Source: Oryza sativa Japonica Group (lineage: Eukaryota; Streptophyta; Magnoliopsida; Poales; Poaceae). From it: 64,000 nucleotides of DNA. The stretch is taken from NCBI RefSeq assembly GCF_034140825.1, contig NC_089035.1, positions 9,661,001 to 9,725,000 on the forward strand. The letters are read 5' to 3'. Every line of letters starts with the position of its first letter. Positions within the stretch are counted from its first letter, which is position 1. The notes beneath the pieces are model-generated. The model saw only the letters and a list, made by a program, of their open reading frames with translations, made no database searches and had not been told where the DNA came from. Shown piece by piece: positions 26,101-37,122 of this stretch. A program made the translations under genes and the position numbers.

Positions 26101-27792
26101 ACAAAGTTTCATGGAAAGAAAAAGTTTCTTGCATTGGCCATTCCCAGTAGTATTCTTCAGAACTAGATATTATGGAAAAGGAAGGGGTAAAACTGGGAGG
26201 AAAGGGAACAAAAGAAAACTACGGAAATTATGTGTTGTTGAGAACTCCTAAGAAATGCATCACTACATCAACAAACACGTCTATCAAATTAACAAACTAG
26301 TAAAAATTAGGGGCACGTTTCAGAGTGTGCATTCCATCTTCACATTCTTGATGTTTTCGATTGAAATTAAAGATACATGACAATAGGAATTTATTTGGAA
26401 TGCAAAGTAATTGTAGGAAACAGACTGAAAATGAGCTATAACGCATTTCATTAAATCAGCCATAACTTTCCTTTGAAACTAAATTGTTCAGCATCTGCTA
26501 AGAAAGAGTCATCTGTTAATGATTCATGAGATGCATTATGAAAATACTACGAAAGTTTCGATGCCATCTCTTTTCTTAAAATCGTTCGGCAAGATAACAG
26601 GCTTTATGTTGTCCTAAGTGGAAATTTAAAAGATGCCAGAAAAAACAATCATATCTTCCATTATTCCATCATTTTAATAAAAAAAATAGCAACAATATAG
26701 GACACACTTTCATTAAGTGAGAAGGATTCTATACCAAAACACAGTAGCTTGTTGAAGAAAAGAAAAAAAAATGTATCGCTGGAATGACATTGCCATCAAA
26801 TAAATTTACCAAACTAGGAAAACCCATCATCACAAATCCAAATGTACACAAAGACTGACCTTATAATCAAAGCTAAACATGCCTTGGGAGTAATGGGGCT
26901 CGTTCGTCAACTGCCAGGATACATACAAGGTAAGCTAATTAGTAAGTACAAAAGGATGGTGTTAATTAGCGCTAATCTCATATTGAACACAGTTTGGCTC
27001 ATATGGTTCCAAACAAAAAACCTGAGCATTTATCTTGAGGCAAAGATTTTCCAATAGATCGCACTTAACGCGCGCGGTCACCCTCCCGTCGTGCGAAACC
27101 CTCCCAATGAGCATCATCTGGCAAATGAACCACACTCGGATCAACACTGAAACCAACCATATTAGAACACCAAGCATGAACCCCTTCACAGAAGAAAAGC
27201 ATTGCAAACCTTGGGATCCATAAAGTTTGCGCCGAACTCGTAGTTGGAGGTGGGGACCTTGATCACATCCGCCCCCTGCGATGGGAGCTCCATGGATCCC
27301 ATGGACACACTGAGGCGCACAAGGATTGTCACGATACAGCCAAAACCGCTAGTAATAATTTACAAAGGGAAAAAAACGAGACTAGATGATGGGGGGAACC
27401 GGAAGTCGAACCTGTGGCTCAATCCGAAGAACGGGTTGAGCATCTTGGTGAAATCGAAGCGCAATCCCTCGAAGACATCGGGCTTCAGCGACACTGCAGC
27501 GAGAGAGGATCACACGGCGTCACCACCGAATCAACAACCACCACCAGATCAAGGGGGGGATGCAAAGGGAGGCGGGGGCGGGGGGCGGAGGCTTACTGAA
27601 GGCCTCGCGCTGGATCTCCTCGTAGGGGACGGGGCAGGGGAGGTTCATGTAGTCCACCTTCTCCTCGTCGGCCGCCGCGTCCTTCTCCGCCGGTGGCGGC
27701 GCCGCCGCGGCCGCGGGGTCCACGAAGGGCGCGTAGCCCGTGGGTGGGGGAGGCGGGGCCGCGGCGGAGGCGTGGCTGACGACCGCGCCCAT
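23178..27792 (-). CDS. TOM40: Mitochondrial import receptor/pore subunit TOM40
   Basis: Beta-barrel channel of the outer mitochondrial membrane TOM complex, through which nuclear-encoded preproteins pass. Eleven exons: 27597-27792, 27412-27493, 27210-27309, 27022-27117, 26860-26910, 25876-25941, 24961-25062, 24119-24187, 23955-24038, 23638-23733 and 23178-23234. They close exactly to 332 residues. The N-terminus is a soluble, Ala/Pro-rich tail (residues 1-45), longer and less conserved than the barrel. It is followed by [20 protein letters not shown], the plant Tom40 signature. Barrel segments include [80 protein letters not shown] and [19 protein letters not shown]. The protein ends [15 protein letters not shown], a terminal beta-strand. 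The start is the first ATG in frame. No truncation is seen. Confidence 0.96.
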
Positions 27793-27799
27793 GGCGGTG

Positions 27800-30700
27800 G
27801 CGGCGCGCTTGCGATTTGGGGGGAGGCGGCGGCGGCGGCGGAGCGAGAGAGGGGGTAGGTCGGATGCGTGTCGTGGTGTGGGTTTTAGGAGGGTTTTCTG
27901 GAGTTGGGGGGGTTGACGGGCTCGGTGCTGGTAGGCGCCTCACACCCGTTGGATTTGCATCGGGATTCGTGCGTTGTATTTGGGAGGGGCTTGATTCCTT
28001 CTTGGGCTTCAAGTATACGCTGCCGATTTTTTGTTGGCCAGAATTTAGGGATAAAATCTTTGTAAACGCAAAATAACCTAGCTATATTAATAATAATATG
28101 GTTTTTCAAGGGTATTATATCATAACTAATGGAACGGTAACGCAAGAGAATTCAGTAGATGCAAAAGTTAGTTGAACGAGAGTTAAGGTGGCAAGTAGTA
28201 GTCACACGATAAAACGATAGTTGTCGGTGTCAAACACGGTAGATGTGAGGAATCATATATTCGGGGATCTACCAGGGGCTCCGAATGCAAACGGCATGTT
28301 CGATTGTGCTAGGGAGTAAGAGAGAACATGATCACGTATACAGGTTTAGCCTCTCGAATAATACTCCTCTCCTGGTCACTATCGAAGAAGTTCGTATAAG
28401 TTTTGGGAGGCTCTCGAGCTAGCTTAGCAAGCCAGATGCTCTTGCCAATTTCTAGTGTTTAACCCTCCTACAGGGTTTAAGATGGGCATTTATAACCTAC
28501 AATTAATAGTCATCTCTTTCTCTCTGACGAGATACAAAACATTGTGCACACTCATAAGCTTGAGCTACCTCCTTCGACTCTCCATTAGATCTACTATAGT
28601 AGTCGACCTCCTGTTGGAATCCATGCTAGGCCCACTTACAGTCTCCTCGATATTTTACGCGTCTTAAAAGCCACGCCTGATGACCTGAGAGTGATTGAAT
28701 CTTGGATACTTTGTATCTCTTTGTATCTTGGTTTGGTCTTTTATTTTGTTGGGTGTGTTTAATTTCATTATGAACTACACTCTTCGTTTGAGTGATACAT
28801 TGTAATAATTGGCTGTAGCTTTGATGAGCAAAGGCCGGAATGTTCATTCCATTATCTTAAAAAAAATACAATGGACGAGCTCTATAGCTTGTGCATGCTC
28901 CCAAGGGTGGCATAGTGCCCTATTGAACACACATCAACATGTCATCAGCACGCGAGAATGCCACTCTACCCTTGACGAGGTGCCAAGGTTGATTGCAATA
29001 TGACACATGGAGTGCAGGGTTCACCCTCGGGTGCAATTATATGGTGGACCGCGAGAAGGGGTGACCTGCCTACTCCACTTGATCTCACTAGCCAAGATAC
29101 ACCTAGTAGTCCTCAGGCAACCCAAAGTCATGTACCCCTAGCATGACTTGGTTCCTAGGTGGCTAGCCAGCATGCCTCATGCTCCAACGCAAAAGGATAC
29201 GTGATTGTTTTCGAGCAGCTCTGGGAACGAATTCAACTTAGGTTAGTTGACCCAACCAGAGTCTCGAATGTCTAGCTTTTCTTGGCATGTCTTTAGACAG
29301 ATGATGGACACGTGGACCTTCTCGAAAGACCTTGATTTTGGTTTAAGCTATGGAGGTGTTGGCCCATAATCCACACAGTTTCGATGGCTTGCCTTCTGAA
29401 CTAAGCAAGATGGTCAAGTCGGGACTCCCTCTGGCAACAATATTCACTTGATGAAGCAATAGGTATGGGTCTACATACGGTAATTTAGTGTCATTGATCA
29501 GGGCATGTCCATCCCAAGTGTTAAAGAGTGACGACCGTGCATATATTAATTATTCATAACTTTTATGGTCATTTTCATGCTAAATGGAAAAAAAACCACC
29601 TAATAAGAGATAACTTTTAATCCTACCGATATACTATTCCTATCTTATTTTATCCTAACTTTTTTCACTCAGTTTTGTTCATATTTTTTTATATTGCAAA
29701 TGGCAAGAAGAGTAAAACGTTAACCAATGTTTACCGCATTTTTATCCTTACAAGTTTGTTTCGACATGTTTTTACATAAAAATATTCTTAAATATGTATC
29801 AAAGAGCTTTCAACATTTAAATTCGGTGACTATTGATCTATGTATAGATGGCGTTCCTCTCAAAGGTTGCTAATTGGAACATACTCATCAATGGGAACAT
29901 GATACATGTGGTCAAAAGAGATAAATGGGGCCTGATAAGTCAGAGGGTCGAGAGTCCCTGATAAGTGAGGCCCACACCTATGGGCCCATAAGTCAGAGAG
30001 ACACGTCCCTTTGACGTACGTGAGAGGAGCCCCACCGGGACATAACATAATAATAGCACTCAAAATCTTTTTTCTTCACTTGGAAAAATATCAATTGTAG
30101 TTTGATCAAATTATATTTTGAATGTTATGTACTTATGACCAAATCACCGAAGGAAGGGAGGATGACATTTCACATTTTGTTTTGATAGCACGTGTTTGTT
30201 ACTTTATATCAGACTAGATTTATAAAGTCTAATAAATCTTAATTGATTATGAAAGTTTCTTTAAGACAAATATACTAATAATATTTTTATTATTTTAACT
30301 AAAATGTATCATTCATCAAAGTTTTAAAATTTTGATTGATCTTACCCAAACATTGAAATTTTGTGATAGAAAGGAGGAACTAGCTCACACATTGGTTTAT
30401 CTTAGAAACGTGCATTTTTTATCCTCAAGACGAGAAACATTTTGTAGGGTGTTTAAGATGCTAGAAGGATAGGGAGTTGCCAATTAGTCACAATCTGAAA
30501 AAGCTAAATTTCTTAGCTTGCTGCTACTAGTTTGTTTTTTACACTATATAAATACTTATTTCAAAACCAGGAATAAAAATCAAGGTCGAGAATGGGTAGC
30601 TGACGGATGTTCCTTAAATATAACATATTTGGCGTGTTTCCGAAGATAATGCCAGCGCATTGCGAAAAAAAAATTCAAAATGCTAAGGAATATATTTACA

Positions 30701-31900
30701 GTTTGGTTAATTATATCAATGCCATTATAAATTTATCAATTTTGAAAAATACCACTACTATCACATAATTAAAATCATGTGCTGCAAAACATCAAAATTC
30801 CACATTATACGTCTAAAACACATTATGAATCGTTTTGTGACTACTCTATTTTTTATTTTTTATGGACTAAAATAAAATCGTCTCTTACAACTCAAAGAAC
30901 AACAACACTATCCTTCCTCCTGCCAACTCCACAATTGGATGCTTTAGTTCTAATCAAAATTTTCAATCTAACATTTGACATCGCTACCACAACAAACTGC
31001 TACCACTTCACCATTCATAATTCGTGTACAAAATAATTGAATGAATATCATATAAAAAACTACATAGGAAAAAAAGAGAAAAATAATTGGGTGGTGGAGG
31101 AGCCAGGTCGCCGTTCACGACCATTGGCATCGCTCGTCGGCATGGAGGGGTCGCCGTCCACGACCGCTCAAGTCGGCTAGCTGGCACTCATTGCCAGCAC
31201 CAGCACCATTAGCTTGGTGCTCATCGGCGCCTAGACTGCGTATCGTAGCTGTCGAACGTGTCGTCCTAGACCTTACTGCCTCCACCAGTGCTAGGTCTGC
31301 TCATGTTGAGCTCGCCGTCGCCAGAACCGACTTTGCGCAACCTAGATCGAAACTTCATCGTTACCGTGCGCCGCCACTGCATATGCTTGTGTCGAGAGCA
31401 AGCTTTGTATTTAGCTAGTCGTCACTTGCCGCCGGCGTCGTCGCTGCTGATTGGCGCTCCCCACGTTGGCAAGATTAGGTGATCGATTTGGCTATGGTCG
31501 TTGGATTTGAGGTTAGGGTTAAAAGGAGACATAAAAATACAGTAGGAAAGAAAAATTCAAAACGCGTATATGGATCAAATTATATAAATTGTAAAGATAT
31601 TTTTTAAAACAGATGATTTTTTCAATTTGCAATGGCAATGATCCCATTAACCCCCTCCCCCGCTTTGAGGAAGAAGCGAACACACTCCATGCGCCCCCGC
31701 AGCACACGTATGCATGGTACGTGTCCGCCGGCGTCACACGCGGCGTGCAGCGCGACGCCCGCGGCGCATCTCGGCGGCCGCCCGCGCCGCCGCCTCATCC
31801 ATCTCCAGAGGATTCCTCCGATCCTCTCGCCGCCCTCCTTTTTATCCCCCACCCCCCTCCTCCTCTTCATCCTCCAAGAAGCAGAGAGCGAAGCAAGCTC
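27800..31900. other. Spacer between TOM40 and the LEA gene
   Basis: Contains the TOM40 promoter side (27793-27900), an LTR fossil (from 28220) and AT-rich DNA. A GC-richer patch (31090-31480) has open frames but no recognisable domain and looks like eroded repeat or gene-fragment DNA. No gene supported. Confidence 0.5.
28220..28660. mobile_element. LTR retrotransposon fossil, gypsy-like LTR fragment
   Basis: It opens TTGTCGGTGTCAAACAC and continues with 'ggggatctaccaggggctccgaatgc', the usual start and early sequence of a widespread class of cereal gypsy LTRs. Only a partial, broken LTR is seen; the far border is uncertain. Old by its divergence. Confidence 0.45.
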
Positions 31901-31961
31901 GAATCGATTTCCAACCCAGAGGATTTGATTAGCTTTGACGCAGACCAAGATCATCTGATCA

Positions 31962-32790
31962 ATGGCGTCCATGCAGAAGAGCCGCGAGGAGCGCGCGGAG
32001 GCGGCGGCGCACAGGGCGGCCGACGAGCTCCACGCCGCCAGGCGGGACGAGCCTGGCGGCGGCGGAGGCGGCATGCTGGGCACCGTGCAGGAGAGCGCGC
32101 GGTCCCTCCTCGGCGCCGTCCGCGACAAGATCCCCGGGCCCGGCAGCGGCGGCGCTGGCGCAGGCGCAGCCGCCGGGGAGGGGAAGGCCGCCGAGGCGAA
32201 GGGCTTCGCGGCGGACAAGGCGGAGGGCGCGCGGCGCGCGCTCGCGGGATCCGCGGCGGCGAGGAAGGGCGAGACGGACGAGTCCGCGTGGCAGCACGGG
32301 GAGGACGTGCGGCGGCGCGCCGCGGAGAAGGCCGAGGAGGCGCGGCGGCGGAGCGAGCCTCAGCCGTCGTCGGAGGAGAAGTAGCCGTCGCCTCGGCTCG
32401 CCGCCATTTCTCTCTGTTCTTGAAAGCTTCTTCCTACTCGGCTCACCTGACCGGAGTCCGGGACGTGTCGTGCTCGTGCGCAGGGGGAGGTCGGCGACGG
32501 AGAACATCTACGGGTCGGCGGCGAGCGCGGCGGAGGCGTTCAGGCAGAAGATGACGATGCCGGAGGACGTGGTGGAGCAGAAGCGCGCCGAGGCTGCCGC
32601 CGGCGGGAACAAGGGAACAGCCGCCGCGACGGCGACGGCGACGAACACCGGCGGGGAGGCGGCGGCGGAGGAGGTGATGATGCGGGTGAAGGCGGCGGAC
32701 CAGATGACGGGGCAGGCGTTCAACGACGTGGGCAAGATGGGGGAGGAGGGCACCGGCATGGCGGCCGGAGATGGTGGGCGCCGCCGCTGA
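31962..32790 (+). CDS. LEA-like small hydrophilic protein
   Basis: Likely a late-embryogenesis-abundant-type stress protein; no exact family member is recognised. Exon 1 is 31962-32380 and exon 2 is 32484-32790, with a 103-base GT-AG intron. They join in frame to 241 residues. The sequence is almost all A, G, K, E, R, D and Q, with helix-forming 11-mer-like units (AAHRAADELHAAR, AADKAEGARRALAG, RRAAEKAEEARRR), as in group 3/LEA_4 proteins. Exon 2 adds ATENIYGSAASAAEAFRQK, MPEDVVEQKRAEA and VKAADQMTGQAFNDVGKMG. There are no transmembrane or signal segments. If the intron is kept, translation stops at once (AAG then TAG, the T coming from the donor GT), giving a 140-residue protein ending SSEEK. 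A TATA-like site and CT-rich leader lie upstream. The function is inferred from composition. Confidence 0.75.
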
Positions 32791-34900
32791 GATCGCCGGA
32801 GCCGACCGCGCGGCGCCACGCCACGGTGTTTTTGCTCGTCGCGTTTTGTACTAATCTCAGTATAATCTGTAATGTAAATATGTAATGCGGCAGTTAAAAG
32901 TAATAAAATATCCCCTAATCACTTGTCCAAAGCAGAGAACAGTTTGCTATCCCCTCACTCTCCCTCCTTACGGACGGTCTAGTATCTTAATTAATCTCTC
33001 GTCTAATTCACAATGCACGAAACTATTTAAAACCCAAAACATGAATCTATTTAAAACTCAAAAACATATGACGAATCTATTTAAAGCCTAAAACCCAAAA
33101 CATATGAATAACAGATGAAAAATAACATATGAAGTACGAAAATACTTGTCTTTTGTTTTTAATTTTTATCATTCGTCTTATTTAAAAAATTATAAAAAAT
33201 ATTATAGAATTATTATTTATTTTGTTTGTGACTTACTATATTATTAAATTTCTAATTTTTTAAATAAGACGAATGGTAAAACGTTTACAAGAAAAATCGA
33301 AATCGACCACTATTTTTTTTTGGACGGAAGTAGTAACAATTATCGGAAAACCACTCACATTCATTTCTTCGTTATGCATGCTAGGAAGTCCACCATAGTT
33401 CATGATAGCCATGTAAATGTTATACAGCACACAAGATGTCAGAATCAATCAGCCAATCGAGTTTGAAAAGAGGGACTGTGCAAATGCAACACTGCAAAGA
33501 ATTGGAGAGGTGCATCAAGATTCAAGGCACATCTGCACACAGCCTACACAAGGCCTCAATTCAGCTACACAAAAACATCCTGAAATTTGATCGATGTTAC
33601 TTACACCTGATCGGCGGCCAAGCAATTTATTTACCCATTCATCGGTGACAGGACCTGCGTTAATTTTGTCAACAGTGAAAGAAACATCATCTCCACGATT
33701 ATGTACCACAATGTCACGTATCAACATATCCGTTGAAGAAAAAAAGACTAACCAAAAGCACGAAGCAGTTTTGCTACGATGTAGGAGTACTATTATTATC
33801 CTCTTGCGAACAAACACAAACCTCCCAGCAGCAGAGGTGTAATTCAGTTTTGACAAAACGGTGTGCAGGCAAACACATACTACAATGCAAGGAAAGGAAC
33901 CGTATGCAACACTAAAACTGCTATCAAGAAACAATCGGCAGATCTCATTTCTGAACTTCTCTTTAGCTTCACTATTTCCTCATGAGCTCCAAAAGTTTCT
34001 AGTTTGTGAAGATATAAGCTCCAAGATGTAAAAATGCCACTGCCATACCTTCCCCTGAAAGTATCAAAATATGCTCATACAACTCAGGATTTTCATTAAT
34101 GAATGATGAATCTTCTCAGCCGTTCTGTACATGTACTGATTAATTCTGTTAGAGATTAGAGAAGCTTAAAAAATGCATTTTCCACAAGTCAAACTTGCCA
34201 AAGGCTAAGCACTGAAGTATGAAGTTGTCAAAATGCTTAGGCTCACCTGCACAGAAATATGTTGGGTTCTGAAATCAAATACACATGAAACATCAGGTTT
34301 CTGATTATTTTTGCTTCAAAAATCACAAATTGGGTGTACTAAAAGAACAACTAAAGAATGGCGAAGTGGCAAATCCTAGAGCAACATCTACTAAAGGATG
34401 GCAAATTCAATTAGTCCTGAACAGTGCCAAATCCAATAGTTTCCATTTAGTGTATCTGCAATACTGAAGAGTACTAAGAATAATAGAAAGTTCTGATCTT
34501 AAGTTTAGCTCCAATTCACTAAATTAAGCTTATGGGAGGAATAAGAATATTAATTTGACTTCAGGTTGGTAAAAAGTATGATGAATAAGTGATTACTTGA
34601 CCTCTGATCTTAGTGAGAGCAACCCAAAATATCAGTCAAAGAGTAATCAAGAGAACATGAAACGAAAATCTTTCTTCTCAAATGTCATGTCATGTTGATA
34701 GAACCATACAACAAGGCATGTAACTAGTCGATCCCTGAGACTACCTTAAGAGCCTAAGGTCTTGAACTTGTAACAACATTTCCTAATGATAAATACATAT
34801 GACTGCTCTACGAAGTGACCAACAAAAATACCAGTCACTGAAAAAAAATGCCAATCATTTCCTCTTTCTTGTTTCACATATGTAAAATGGCAATAGCAGA
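32791..34900. other. Spacer between LEA gene and presenilin
   Basis: AT-rich, with one strong palindrome (33163-33281). Frames such as 33515-33934 have no recognisable domain. No gene supported; presenilin 3' untranslated sequence probably reaches to about 34600. Confidence 0.5.
33163..33281. mobile_element. Short palindromic MITE-like inverted repeat
   Basis: Arms TTTTATCATTCGTCTTATTT and AAATAAGACGAATGGTAAAA are near-perfect inverted copies around an AT-rich centre of about 60 bases. The same kind of arm (GTCCGTCTTATTTGAAATTT ... AAATAAGATGGACGG) occurs at about 44975-45105. Confidence 0.7.
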
Positions 34901-34904
34901 TTAA

Positions 34905-36341
34905 TCAGAACATCACCAAGTTGGTTGAAGAGCCAACGACGAACGGCTCCATCAGCAACCGAGTCAAGAAGTAGAATGTGACACCCAGCAAGATGGAGAT
35001 CGGGAGTGCAGGCAATGCATGCTTGCATATTGACAGCAAGATAAGGGTGCAGCCAAGCCCAGCAATGATGGCAAGGTAGCACGCATACACCGTCATCAGA
35101 TCATACATCGCAGCCCTCCCCACAAGCACGCTGTAGAAGATAAAATCACCAAGTCCCAGCTTGATGCCCCTGGTGGACTCGAACATCTCGAACTCCATAC
35201 CAGAGTCTGAAGAAGAGTTTTCTCTGTGCTCCTCATTAGGGGCTGCATTGTTGGCAGATGCCGCTGATACCAATGGCACTGTCTCTCCTTCCTCGTGCTG
35301 CTCAATCTGAATCACAGCATGCTGTGAACTCCCACCCTGATTCGATGAATGCCCTGATACCGATACCGCCATCGGCGCCTCCCTTTCGAGGTTCCTCTCA
35401 CGAATGCTTGATCGGCTACCACCAACATCCCTCATTTCCACCACGGCGCGGCTCGAATCATCCTCCTGCTCTACTCTGTCATACTGATTTCCACCCGATC
35501 GACCGGGATCGGCCACCGGCTGCATCTCAACTGATCCCATGGCTGAAGCGTAGGAGGAAGAACCGGAGGCCGGCCCAACCGTCGGTCTCGACTCGTAGAC
35601 GAGCGCAGGGAGCTCATCGTCCCTGGATGAGGCGAGCTCCACAAGCATCCTGAGAGGACCCCGCGGCGCGAGCACGGCGACGAGGTCATACAGGGCGAGC
35701 GCGATGAGCATGACCCAGGTGGTCCACTCGGGCAGCCTGGAGAGCCAGGCGGCGACGATGACGGCGAGGGCGACCATGTAGCCCTGGCGCACGACGATGG
35801 GGACCGCGGAGGCGAAGACGGAGAGGACGCCGACGGCGGAGGCGTTGAAGAGGAGCACGAGCGCGGTGGCGGCGTCGAGCGGGGCGCCGAGGCGGCGGAG
35901 GACGGCGGCGGCGATGGCGCCGCCCATGGAGAAGAGGACGAAGAAGGCGGAGAAGCGCATGTAGTTCTTGAGGAAGCCCGTGCAGCGGTAGTAGTAGAGC
36001 GCGACGAGGACGAAGGTGACGACGGCGACGAGGGCGACGAAGACGGCGGCGTCGAGGAGCGCGCCGACGAGCTTCTGCCCCGGGGTGTCGGTGGGGCTCT
36101 CGAGGTAGACGAGCGTCGCGGCGGTGACCGGCGGCGGCGGCTGCGCGGCGGCCGCGGCGGACCCCGGAGCGGAGGGCGGCGCGAGGAGGGAGATGAGGAG
36201 CACGACCAGCGCCATGCAGATGGAGACCGGCGACATCACCGCGAGCACCTCCGCGCCGAGGCCGTCGAGGACGGTCGCCGCCGTGGAGGTGGTCGCCCCC
36301 GGCGCCGGCGCCGGATCCGGCGAGCCGGCGGCGGGATCCAT
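34905..36341 (-). CDS. PSEN: Presenilin, gamma-secretase-type aspartyl protease
   Basis: Intramembrane aspartyl protease; in animals the catalytic subunit of gamma-secretase, in plants found in endomembranes. One uninterrupted frame of 478 residues, no introns. Several hydrophobic spans lie between residues 36 and 228. The two catalytic aspartates are in YD at residue 219 (LIALALYDLVAVL) and GLGD at residue 399 (IKLGLGDFIFYSVLVG). The C-terminal PALP motif is at 444-447 (KHALPALPIS). A large hydrophilic loop (about 232-392), rich in S, E and G, separates the two aspartates; this is where presenilins are self-cleaved. The N-terminal 30 residues are a P/A-rich soluble tail. All catalytic motifs are intact. 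Start: the first ATG of the frame, in a GC-rich leader. Family assignment is firm; substrate unknown. Confidence 0.96.
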   Translation of the reverse strand: MDPAAGSPDPAPAPGATTSTAATVLDGLGAEVLAVMSPVSICMALVVLLISLLAPPSAPGSAAAAAQPPPPVTAATLVYLESPTDTPGQKLVGALLDAAVFVALVAVVTFVLVALYYYRCTGFLKNYMRFSAFFVLFSMGGAIAAAVLRRLGAPLDAATALVLLFNASAVGVLSVFASAVPIVVRQGYMVALAVIVAAWLSRLPEWTTWVMLIALALYDLVAVLAPRGPLRMLVELASSRDDELPALVYESRPTVGPASGSSSYASAMGSVEMQPVADPGRSGGNQYDRVEQEDDSSRAVVEMRDVGGSRSSIRERNLEREAPMAVSVSGHSSNQGGSSQHAVIQIEQHEEGETVPLVSAASANNAAPNEEHRENSSSDSGMEFEMFESTRGIKLGLGDFIFYSVLVGRAAMYDLMTVYACYLAIIAGLGCTLILLSICKHALPALPISILLGVTFYFLTRLLMEPFVVGSSTNLVMF

Positions 36342-37122
36342 GCGGCGGCGGCGGCGGAGGAGGAGGAGACGTGGGGATTTGGGGATTTCTCTGTCTCGTC
36401 TCGGAGTCGGGAGTCCGACCGGGGTCAGAGTTCTCGGGGTATTTTCGGGCGGCTCACGCGTTTGTGTAAATTCGCGCGAAATTTCTCAAATTTACGGGCA
36501 TTTTCTTTCTTATGGAACTGACTGCTCGATTTTTTTTTTAATCTATTGCAGGGAATTTGTTTGCACGCTGTTTTTTATTTTTGTCCTTTTCCTTTAATTT
36601 GCTACTACTTGGCTGTGAACATCTCAGAGGCGATGTAACAAATTCGTTGAATTTCAAATGAAATTCAGCGCAAACCGATCTGCTTAGGAGAGCTTCAGAT
36701 TTCGGATGACAAAATTCGAACAAATTTGTGAACCCTGCTTAACTAATACAGTTAATAAAAGTGTAGTATACTAACGACTTGTATGTGTAGCATTTTCCCC
36801 AGATTCCTGTTGAGATTGAACTTTGCACGGCGTTGAAATAAGAGCAGCGGTTTCACAACATAGCTAAAAAAAGATCATCAAATCAGGAAGATGCTTTACT
36901 TATGAGCTGATTTTATTATTTTATTGGCGACAGCAAGAACAGCACTGCAAATTCCAGACATGTATTTGCTCAGTGTCTTATTGGAGAACAATTAAAGCAT
37001 AATCACAATTCACAACCTTCGGTCTAATTAAGAAGACCAAACTACTCAATGGTACACACTTGGCACCAATGCCGATACGACATAAGCAAACTGGTAAACC
37101 CATCCACTCTGTGAGTAATATC

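Noticed and set aside
31090-31480. GC-richer patch with open frames between TOM40 and the LEA gene
   Set aside because: No start context, splice pattern or domain; looks like eroded repeat or gene-fragment DNA.
31613-32554. 313-residue plus-strand frame over the LEA gene
   Set aside because: Composition is Arg/Gly-rich without any motif; it is an alternate frame of the LEA exon.
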